Positions 57,630-64,000 of a stretch of DNA of 64,000 bases are shown here, piece by piece. This DNA comes from Microcoleus vaginatus WJT46-NPBG5 (GTDB taxonomy: Bacteria; Cyanobacteriota; Cyanobacteriia; Cyanobacteriales; Oscillatoriaceae). The position numbers were made by a program, and so were the translations under genes. The notes beneath the pieces were generated by a model that ran no database searches, was not told the DNA's origin, and worked only from the letters and a program-made list of their open reading frames with translations. The stretch spans positions 1 to 64,000 of the forward strand of contig JAHHHM010000008.1 in assembly GCA_019359355.1 (NCBI GenBank). Reading direction: 5' to 3'. How positions within the stretch are numbered: the first letter of the stretch is position 1; every line of letters begins with the position of its first letter.

Positions 57630-57668
57630 TAGATGTACAGTGTTCAGTAATTTGTCACTGTACATCTA
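57630..57668 (+). terminator. 13-bp hairpin after the PBP4 gene
   Basis: TAGATGTACAGTG (57630-57642) pairs perfectly with 57656-57668 across a 13-base loop, 31 bp after the dacB stop. There is no T-tract, so it may be a mRNA-end hairpin or a weak terminator. Confidence 0.55.
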
Positions 57669-57740
57669 AAGCCGGCGAAAACAATGATTAAGTGTGTCTG
57701 TTTCTCCTCATTTGAGGAATCTTTTAATTGAGAACTGCTT

Positions 57741-58247
57741 ATGCTTTCTTCTAAGACTGAGTTCCCTGAATCTGTTGAAGTGACGACTCAAAACCCATCC
57801 AGTTCGCCATCATGGCAGATTGAACTACTGTACGACGGTCAATGCCCTTTGTGTTTGCGAGAAGTCAATTTCTTGCAGAAACGGGATGCCGGTAGAGGTT
57901 TAGTGGCGTTTGTCGATATTGCTGATGATGGCTACACCCCGGAAGCGCATGGCGGAGTTGATTTTGAAACAGCGATGGGGCGAATTCATGCGGTGCTTCC
58001 TGATGGGACGGTTATTAAGAATGTGGAAGTCTTCCGTCGTGTCTATGAGATCCTGGGGATGGGTTGGATTTATGCCGCTACCAAATTGCCGGTTATTGGG
58101 GCAATCGTTGATAAGTTATATGAAATTTGGGCAGATTACCGGCTGAGTCTGACTGGGCGACCCAATTTAGCAACAATTGTTAAAGATCGCCAGAAGCGCA
58201 TGGAATGCGAGACACAGGGGCGTTGCCGGCTCAATGATAATGGGTAA
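57741..58247 (+). CDS. DCC-family thiol-disulfide oxidoreductase
   Basis: A 168-aa DUF393/DCC protein, a thioredoxin-fold family. The signature lies near residue 30 as LLYDGQCPLCLREVNFL, giving the D-x-x-CPxC redox site. Later segments (VFRRVYEILGMGWIY; LPVIGAIVDKLYEIWADYR) are typical of the family. An N-terminal 20-residue polar extension precedes the domain. Its partner is unknown; it stands alone, on the same strand as dacB with a hairpin between them. Confidence 0.92.
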   Translation: MLSSKTEFPESVEVTTQNPSSSPSWQIELLYDGQCPLCLREVNFLQKRDAGRGLVAFVDIADDGYTPEAHGGVDFETAMGRIHAVLPDGTVIKNVEVFRRVYEILGMGWIYAATKLPVIGAIVDKLYEIWADYRLSLTGRPNLATIVKDRQKRMECETQGRCRLNDNG

Positions 58248-58354
58248 TATTAATTTTTGTAAGTTTTTTAAATTAACTACCAAAAACTGAGGGGTTGACT
58301 TTTGTTCAGCTCGCTTCAAGTAGGCTACAATCATTTTAATTTGTAGCAGTTTCT

Positions 58355-58390
58355 AAAAAAAATTTGGCTGCACTTTAAGCAAGTACAGCC
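58355..58390 (-). terminator. Intrinsic terminator
   Basis: GGCTGCACTT (58366-58375) pairs with AAGTACAGCC (58381-58390), one mismatch, then on the minus strand a T-rich run at 58355-58362. It ends the small gene at 58442-58636. Confidence 0.85.
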
Positions 58391-58441
58391 GTCCAATCCA
58401 AAGATATTAAGAAAAATCCTTCTGGTGGCATAGACGTCTGC

Positions 58442-58636
58442 TTACTCGAAGCTGCCGCCTGATTCGTTTGGTGCTTGAAGATTATCTGGGTCAACATAAT
58501 GGCAAACTGCGTCATCAATGCAAATTAATGCCCAACCGGACTGATCAATGCCCATCAGCTTGTAAGCAGCTTCTTGAATGAAGAATCCTTTGTGGTTGCG
58601 GGTTTCTGGCTTGATTTCAACGTTTTCATTAGTCAT
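58442..58636 (-). CDS. Small cyanobacterial protein, function unknown
   Basis: A 64-aa acidic soluble protein, not recognised. It has two cysteines (LICIDDAVCHYVD) and an aromatic core (GFFIQEAAYKLMGIDQSGWAL). I start at ATG 58636 because CCGGAG lies 10 bases upstream; 58663 would add nine residues without a site. A good terminator follows. It could be a small regulatory or metal-binding protein; no motif decides this. Confidence 0.65.
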   Translation of the reverse strand: MTNENVEIKPETRNHKGFFIQEAAYKLMGIDQSGWALICIDDAVCHYVDPDNLQAPNESGGSFE

Positions 58637-58801
58637 GGTAGTCAAACTCCGGATGATGTACAAAATGTTTGAAAGACGAGATAAAAGATTCTTTTATCCT
58701 TCGGTTCATAAAATCTTATCATTAGATTTCACTTTTTTTACGTGTATTTAAGTAAGGAATTATTACAATTCCTACACAATAGAATAAATTTAGGGATAAA
58801 T

Positions 58802-58830
58802 ACCGGCACTGGGCTTAGATTTCTGCCGGT
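58802..58830 (-). terminator. Hairpin after the TPR-like gene
   Basis: ACCGGCA (58802-58808) pairs with TGCCGGT (58824-58830), directly after the stop codon, followed on the minus strand by TATTTATC. A weak terminator candidate. Confidence 0.5.
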
Positions 58831-59253
58831 CTAACCCTCAAATAGCCACGCTTTGACGCGCTTTAAGCTATCCCAATCTGCTTTTCTAGTTAATCCTTCT
58901 TCAAGATTGTCCTTAACTTCATCCCGCAATTCTGAAGAAACCATGATTAATTGCTGCGCCACGTCGATGTGCTGCCGCACGCCTTTTTGCTTACTTTCGA
59001 GCATTGCAATCGCGAGATTAACTCGAGATTGAGCATCCTGGGGATTTAACTTGACAGACTTCTGAGCCGCCTTGTAAGCCTGAGCGGCCTTATTATCCAA
59101 CAGATAAAGCCACGCCAAGCACGTCCAAGCGGGGCTATTTTTAGGGGCGCGTTCGCAAATATCTTTAAAAACCGGAATCAGAGTATCTGGGCCTTCGCCG
59201 GCTTTATAGCGGTCTATTCCTTCAGTAAAAAGAGTTTCAGCAGTTTGAGTCAT
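58831..59253 (-). CDS. TPR-like protein
   Basis: A 140-aa protein with two or three TPR-like helical pairs: LFTEGIDRYKAGEGPDTLIP, PAWTCLAWLYLLDNKAAQAY and AQSRVNLAIAMLESKQKG. TPRs bind peptides or proteins; the partner is unknown. I start at ATG 59253; the frame extends upstream to 59319 but those residues are hydrophobic and unlike the family. It lies 125 bp after the IscA-type gene on the same strand and may be cotranscribed, which would hint at a role near Fe-S assembly. Confidence 0.8.
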   Translation of the reverse strand: MTQTAETLFTEGIDRYKAGEGPDTLIPVFKDICERAPKNSPAWTCLAWLYLLDNKAAQAYKAAQKSVKLNPQDAQSRVNLAIAMLESKQKGVRQHIDVAQQLIMVSSELRDEVKDNLEEGLTRKADWDSLKRVKAWLFEG

Positions 59254-59378
59254 AGAAAAATAAAGAGAGAGAGGGGGAGAGAAAACGATGAAGAATCGAG
59301 CAGAGAAAATATAAAACAATTCTCAATGCTCAATTCCCCAAACCTTATGCTCCATTTCCAAGGAGACTGGGTTTCAAT

Positions 59379-59735
59379 TTAAGCAGAAAACGACTTGCCA
59401 CAGCCACAAGTCTGATTGGCATTCGGGTTGGTGAACTGGAAGCCACCGCCAATCATAGCATTGCTGTAGTCAAGCACCAGACCGTAGAGATAGAGAAGGC
59501 TGCGCCGGTCGCTGACAACTTTAAAGCCATCGTAGTCAAAAACCTCATCATCCTCGCGGACATTACTGAGATCCTCAAAATCCATCGTGTAGGACATACC
59601 TGAGCAGCCACCTTGGCGCACTCCCACACGCAGAGAGAGTTCCTTCCCTTGGCTCTGCTGCAGTGACTTAACCTGCTGCAAGGCGGTTTCAGTAATCTGG
59701 ATACCCCGTTGTTGAGACTGAGTTGCTTGTGTCAT
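59379..59735 (-). CDS. IscA/SufA-type Fe-S assembly protein
   Basis: A 118-aa A-type carrier for Fe-S cluster assembly. The three conserved cysteines are seen: QGGCSGMSY (about residue 50) and CGCGKSF at the end. It passes clusters to target proteins; whether it works with the SUF system cannot be told here. I start at ATG 59735, with AAGGAG 12 bases upstream, rather than at 59789. It is followed on the same strand by the TPR-like gene. Confidence 0.95.
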   Translation of the reverse strand: MTQATQSQQRGIQITETALQQVKSLQQSQGKELSLRVGVRQGGCSGMSYTMDFEDLSNVREDDEVFDYDGFKVVSDRRSLLYLYGLVLDYSNAMIGGGFQFTNPNANQTCGCGKSFSA

Positions 59736-60016
59736 TGGTTTACACGACTCCTTGTGCCGAGATGATACAGGCTGCTTGAGCTTGTCCATCTATTTTATCG
59801 AGAACTCGCAGATTGTAGACTTTTGGCAGACTGCATGGGCAAAAAACTCTCTATGCTGGTAATAGTAAGTTGAAGTCTATCCAGTTGCTTAAAGTCTTCA
59901 ACCGTAAGGAAAGAGGGTAGTGCCGGCAGGCAAGTTGAAAGCTATCGCATCAACTTCAAAAGCAGCCTACAGCAGGAAGTGATTTATCAAAAACTGCGGC
60001 TTCTCGTTACTCCCTC

Positions 60017-61705
60017 ATGTATGATTGTTCCCTCATCCAGTTGACTGAGTCTATGACAGCTCTCAATCACTCTACCCGTCGTCGCCTGCAAAATCTACCG
60101 CAAATTCCCAGCGTGTGGGAGGGTGATCGTCGCCCCTTATCGGCTGAAGATGCTATGAGCCAAGAGTGGGCTGACCCAGTTTCTGCGCCAACGGGCACCA
60201 GTGAGTGCATTCTGTGGGTGGATGGTTCACAAGGATTTGTCCGGGCGATGGATATGGTGACACTCGATACCGGCCCTGAAGCCATTGTTCGGACATTGCT
60301 GCGGGCGATGGAACACCCCCACAGTCCCGCACAGCCGGCTCGACCTCAAAAAATTGTTGTCAAAGACCGAGAACTGAAGTTTTACCTACGGGGCGTTTTG
60401 CAAACGCTGGATATTACGATTGAGTATGTACCGGAATTGCCCCTGATTGACGAAATCTTCAGAGGATTTCAAGATGTTGTTAGCACCAAACCGCCTCATC
60501 TGCCGCCTCAGTATGCTGAAGTTTTAACCCAGAAAGCTTATGATATTTGGCGCGACGCTCCTTGGGAATTGCTGGGCGATCACCAAATTCTATCCGTCGA
60601 ACTCAACCAATGGGACATCGATACCCTATATATCTGCGTTTTGGGAATGCTGGGCGTCGATTATGGAATTTTGCTCTATCGTTCCATCGATTCGCTTAAA
60701 CGGTTTCGACAGCGGGTTTTGGCGAATGATTCTATCAACCAGCTTGAAGAAGCCTTCCTCGGTCAAGATTGCCTGTTTCTAAGCTTTGAAAGTATTGGCG
60801 ATGTCGCAGATGAGTATGAAGACGACTTCGATCTCGCCGATCTGCCCCTGTCGGAAATTCAACCCACCTTTGGCAACCTCCACCCACTCGAAGGGCTGCG
60901 CTCGTTTCTTTACGAGGAAGAGGCGCTGACGGTTTGGGTGGCATTGGAAGCCCTGCATCGCTTTTGGCGGGCTTCCCGTCAAAAACTGGGAGGGGAGGTG
61001 TTGCCGAAGTTAAACAGTCGCTATCGGATTCCGCTGCCGGCAGTCGATGATGCCAAACCTTCAACCCTCTCCGTTAAAGTTGCCACCCAGCCTGAGTTGG
61101 AAAGCGAACTGTTGGAAATGGCCAACGCTGCTGACGAAGAAGATGATGAGGATTTTGAGGATGGCCAACCGCTGCTGCGGGATGACTTGGTGCCGGCAAA
61201 TTCTTTTCTGAGTTTAGGTGTAGTGCCTTGGGAAAGCGTGGAATTTCTTCGCACCGGCGTTGATTGCTATCAATCTGGCCCAGTCACTGCTGCCGGCGAA
61301 GGGCTGCCGGTGGTTTTGATTCAAACCTCCCGCCCCAAAGCCAAAGCGATGATTCAGGAATTGCAAGATGCCGGCGGGTTAAAGGCAATTTGCTTTAATC
61401 GCGGAGAAGACTCGTTTGAAGACGTTGCCTACGATCTGGGAATATTACAGACGGGCAACGGTCAGTTGCATCTGTTTGGTGAATTTATTGAAGACGATCC
61501 GGTTCACGTCGCTGCCCGCAAAAAGTGGGATCAGCGCTGTAAAAAAACGAAGGGTTACTGTGGTTTAATCATCGCCCAAGGACTAACCGGCGCTTCCCGG
61601 GGTAATCCCAAGCTTAAAGATATGCTCGCTCTATTTGAGGTAAAATCACTGTCAGCCAAAGACCTCGGACTCGGCCCGTTGCAACTGATTCCCCAATTGG
61701 AATAA
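60017..61705 (+). CDS. Large conserved cyanobacterial protein, unknown (DUF6930-like)
   Basis: A 562-aa soluble protein. It resembles a cyanobacteria-specific family of unknown function that I would place near DUF6930; the name is from memory of pattern and should be checked. Segments that stand out: ECILWVDGSQGFVRAMDMV (about 61-80), PPQYAEVLTQKAYDIWRDAP (about 160-180), a very acidic stretch (ADEYEDDFDLADLPL and AADEEDDEDFEDG), and the C-terminal VLIQTSRPKAKAMIQELQDAGG and AARKKWDQRCKKTKGYCGLI. No catalytic motif. Start may be ATG 60017 or ATG 60053; the ribosome site does not decide. It stands alone. Confidence 0.75.
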   Translation: MYDCSLIQLTESMTALNHSTRRRLQNLPQIPSVWEGDRRPLSAEDAMSQEWADPVSAPTGTSECILWVDGSQGFVRAMDMVTLDTGPEAIVRTLLRAMEHPHSPAQPARPQKIVVKDRELKFYLRGVLQTLDITIEYVPELPLIDEIFRGFQDVVSTKPPHLPPQYAEVLTQKAYDIWRDAPWELLGDHQILSVELNQWDIDTLYICVLGMLGVDYGILLYRSIDSLKRFRQRVLANDSINQLEEAFLGQDCLFLSFESIGDVADEYEDDFDLADLPLSEIQPTFGNLHPLEGLRSFLYEEEALTVWVALEALHRFWRASRQKLGGEVLPKLNSRYRIPLPAVDDAKPSTLSVKVATQPELESELLEMANAADEEDDEDFEDGQPLLRDDLVPANSFLSLGVVPWESVEFLRTGVDCYQSGPVTAAGEGLPVVLIQTSRPKAKAMIQELQDAGGLKAICFNRGEDSFEDVAYDLGILQTGNGQLHLFGEFIEDDPVHVAARKKWDQRCKKTKGYCGLIIAQGLTGASRGNPKLKDMLALFEVKSLSAKDLGLGPLQLIPQLE

Positions 61706-61925
61706 AAGTCAGAAACACCAGGCGAAACGCTGAGAACCCGCCTTGCATCGAGTTATTTGAGAGCAGTCCTAACTGAATCAAAATTTTTAAACCGCATCTG
61801 TTAGAGGCTGCGGTTGAGAGATTCTAGCTTGCTTAACGCTAAAAAGCAGACGCAACAGATGTAGAGAAGCATTGCCACGCGCCCCTAAACTTAAGATTAG
61901 GCAAAAATAATCATTTAGGGCGTCC

Positions 61926-62921
61926 ATGAGCCAGATTTCTTCTCAAAAATCTCCAACTTCACAACCTGAGTCTTCCAAACCTGGCTTTTTACAGCAATCT
62001 GTTTCCTCGCTTTATGCCTTCTGGAAGTTCTCTCGCCCCCACACAATTGTTGGCACGAGTCTGAGTGTTTTGGCGTTGTACGCAATCGCTTATGCTGAAA
62101 GCACCGGCACGGCCTTCACCGACCTCCCGTGGGTGCAACTCTTCGGCACTTGGATTGCCTGTCTGTGTGGCAATGTTTACATTGTCGGGCTAAACCAGCT
62201 GGAAGATGTGGAAATTGACAAAATTAATAAGCCACATTTGCCAATAGCTGCCGGTGAGTTTTCGCGCCGGCAAGCCCAGCTCATTGTGGCAATTACCGGC
62301 ATTCTAGCCCTGCTGCTGGCGCTGTTACTAGGGCCGTGGTTGTTGGGGATGGTGAGTATCAGTTTAGCCCTGGGAACGGCTTATTCCCTACCGCCGGTGC
62401 GCTTAAAGCGCTTTCCCTTTTGGGCCTCTTTTTGTATCTTTACCGTCCGGGGAGTGGTTGTTAATTTAGGGTTGTTTCTTCATTTTAACTGGGTGTTGTT
62501 GCAGCTAGAAAAGCTTAGCGTCCCCATCATTCCACCCACGATCTGGGCGCTGACGCTGTTTATTTTGGTCTTTACTTTTGCAATCGCCATCTTTAAAGAT
62601 ATTCCCGATATGGAAGGTGATCGGCAATACAACATCACCACTTTTACCCTGCAAATGGGTGCGCCGACAGTGTTTAATCTTGCCCGATGGGTGTTAACCG
62701 TATGCTACCTTTCTCTCACGCTTGCCGGTTGGCTTTGGCTGCCGACCGTTAATCCTTTATTCTTAGCCATTACGCATCTGATTGCCTTGAGTTTGATGTG
62801 GTGGCGCAGCAAGCAGGTAGATTTGCGGGACAAAGCCGAAATTGCACAGTTTTATCAATTTATTTGGAAACTCTTTTTCTTAGAATATCTGCTCTTTCCT
62901 GCTGCCTGTTTTTTAGCTTGA
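61926..62921 (+). CDS. hpt: Homogentisate phytyltransferase
   Basis: A 331-aa membrane prenyltransferase of the UbiA group that joins phytyl diphosphate to homogentisate, the committed step of tocopherol (vitamin E) synthesis. Both Asp-rich sites are seen: NQLEDVEIDKINKPHLPIAA (about 97-116) and KDIPDMEGDRQYNITTF (about 222-238). About nine hydrophobic helices, normal length. Tocopherol or tocotrienol is possible, depending on the prenyl donor, and a closely related enzyme makes plastoquinone precursors, but the motif details favour HPT. A short inverted stretch (GCCCCTAAA...TTTAGGGC) ends right at the start codon. Confidence 0.95.
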   Translation: MSQISSQKSPTSQPESSKPGFLQQSVSSLYAFWKFSRPHTIVGTSLSVLALYAIAYAESTGTAFTDLPWVQLFGTWIACLCGNVYIVGLNQLEDVEIDKINKPHLPIAAGEFSRRQAQLIVAITGILALLLALLLGPWLLGMVSISLALGTAYSLPPVRLKRFPFWASFCIFTVRGVVVNLGLFLHFNWVLLQLEKLSVPIIPPTIWALTLFILVFTFAIAIFKDIPDMEGDRQYNITTFTLQMGAPTVFNLARWVLTVCYLSLTLAGWLWLPTVNPLFLAITHLIALSLMWWRSKQVDLRDKAEIAQFYQFIWKLFFLEYLLFPAACFLA

Positions 62922-63187
62922 AAATGTGTTGGTTTTTAGAGGGTTCGCCCAGGTTAATTTTTAGGGTTTAAAACCTGCCGGTGTAAAAAATCCGTCATCC
63001 CGTTTTTGCAAATTTCCCAGGAGGGGCGCAATTCTCAGCGTGCCCTCCCGGCATAGCATTCGGCTAATAAATGCTTTGTTCAACCCCTAACTTATCGCGC
63101 TCCCAATGCTTCATCCTGAATGACAAAGTTATACCAATTCTTGAAAGGGTGACTACAAATCGTGTAGAATAGTACGTTGAATAGAGT

Positions 63188-63691
63188 TTGATGAAAAAAG
63201 TGGCAGGAGTTTATAAGCTAGAAATCACAGAAAGTGAAAGCGAGCTAGAAAAACGACTGAGCCAAGAAAAAACAGGCTCAGGAAAAGAACGATTACAACT
63301 GTTGTACATCCTCAAAACAAAAAAAGCTAAAACTATCAAAGAAGCCGCAGAACTTGTAGGGAGAAATCGAGTCACAGTCCAAGATTGGTTAACTAAATAC
63401 CGTCAAGGAGGACTGATTAAGCTTTTAGAGAAAAAAGTCGGGACAGGAAGACCGAGGAAAATACCGGCGTGGGCAGAAAAAGAACTAGAGAAGAAACTTC
63501 AGTCCCCAACGGGGTTCGAGAGTTATGGAGAAATTTGCTCATGGTTGAGAGAGAAGTTAGGGATAGAAGCCAATTATAAAATAGTCCATAAATTAGTATA
63601 TTATCGACTCAAAGCCTCACCAAAAATAGCCCACCCCAAAAGCACAGAACAGTCAGAACAAAGATTAAAAGATTTTAAAAAAACTTTATAG
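63188..63691 (+). CDS. IS630-family transposase, N-terminal frame
   Basis: A 167-aa frame with the helix-turn-helix part of an IS630-type transposase: IKEAAELVGRNRVTVQDWL (about 57-75), GTGRPRKIPAWAEKEL and a winged-helix-like region. It stops just before the catalytic part. A run of seven A residues at 63673-63682 lies where the downstream frame (-1) takes over, a position where some IS630 elements use frameshifting. No left end of the element could be set. Confidence 0.85.
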   Translation: MMKKVAGVYKLEITESESELEKRLSQEKTGSGKERLQLLYILKTKKAKTIKEAAELVGRNRVTVQDWLTKYRQGGLIKLLEKKVGTGRPRKIPAWAEKELEKKLQSPTGFESYGEICSWLREKLGIEANYKIVHKLVYYRLKASPKIAHPKSTEQSEQRLKDFKKTL

Positions 63692-64000
63692 AAAACCTAG
63701 CCATGCTGAGCGTGATAGCGGTAACGGTCATGGGATTAGGGAAAAAGATTAGATTTATTTGTCAAGATGAAACCAAAATAGGACTAAAAACAATAAGTGG
63801 CAGATAGCGAAGCGTGGACGCAGTCCATAGAATTACTTGCCGGGGGGTAAAACCCATAGGAAAAGTGCAATGGAAATTCCAAGCAACATATATATATGGG
63901 GTGGTTGAACCTGAAACCGGAGAGCATTTCTTTTATGAGTTTACCCATCTGAATAGTCAATGCTTTCAGATATTCTTATAATTGGTGGCCCAAAGATTTC
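63692..64000 (+). pseudogene. IS630 transposase catalytic part, broken
   Basis: In the -1 frame the DDE domain goes on: VMGLGKKIRFICQDETKIGL holds the first catalytic Asp. A 26-bp insert (63805-63830) brings a stop; removing it restores the frame (ITCRGVKPIGKVQWKF). A second frame loss lies near 63979. The element runs past the right edge, so the rest is unseen. Confidence 0.8.
63805..63830. repeat. 26-bp palindromic-type repeat inserted in IS630
   Basis: Between two TAG triplets lies TAGCGAAGCGTGGACGCAG and on to CCATAG, close to the TAGCGAAGCGTGG repeat of many cyanobacteria. Its clean removal restores the transposase frame, so it looks like a small nested insertion. Confidence 0.65.

Overview
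The window is a piece of a cyanobacterial chromosome. The evidence is a full-length magnesium chelatase H subunit (chlH), a homogentisate phytyltransferase of tocopherol synthesis, a Sfp/HetI-type phosphopantetheinyl transferase, several HIP1 octamers (GCGATCGC), heptad-type short tandem repeats and IS200/IS605 and IS630 elements. The DNA is also unusually rich in the hexamer GCCGGC and its flanks (TGCCGG, CCGGCA), in genes and gaps alike. The genus cannot be fixed from the sequence alone. No rRNA, tRNA or CRISPR array was seen.

Bases 1-23,100 hold a natural-product locus. On the minus strand, in order of transcription, it has a three-module NRPS (truncated C-A-T-C-A-T-C-A-T-TE), then a separate gene fusing an FkbH-type glyceryl loading domain, a carrier protein, a PqqD-like domain and a GT-A-like domain, then a one-module NRPS (C-A-T-TE) with a Lys2/aminoadipate-like adenylation domain. 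A strong intrinsic terminator follows the big NRPS, and a 20-bp perfect palindrome sits just upstream of the FkbH gene, so this looks like two transcription units and two TE-terminated lines. A phosphopantetheinyl transferase gene is divergent from the big NRPS. By eye the first module reads as Asn, the third as a branched aliphatic residue, and the second is unassigned.

Bases 23,000-33,000 are mixed metabolism and accessory genes: a cold-shock/DUF1294 fusion, a SAM methyltransferase, two zinc alcohol dehydrogenases, cysteine synthase, a 1-Cys peroxiredoxin, two Uma2 nucleases, a GNAT enzyme and a solo TnpB element. Bases 33,000-48,200 hold chlH, an ankyrin protein, an outer-membrane beta-barrel candidate, an LpxB-like protein, a convergent pair of sensor kinases with complementary defects (one lacks the phospho-accepting His, the other the ATP-binding motifs), tldD and an Rpn-type nuclease.

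Bases 48,200-64,000 hold two translationally coupled ATPases behind three tandem 30-bp repeats that form palindromes, an FHA-FHA-ABC exporter divergent from a Ser/Thr kinase, a PBP4-type lipoprotein, a DCC thioredoxin-like protein, an IscA-type scaffold, hpt, and the left part of a decayed IS630 element running off the right edge.

The strongest candidates for new biology are the FkbH-ACP-PqqD-GT fusion with its partner NRPS, and the complementary half-dead kinase pair.
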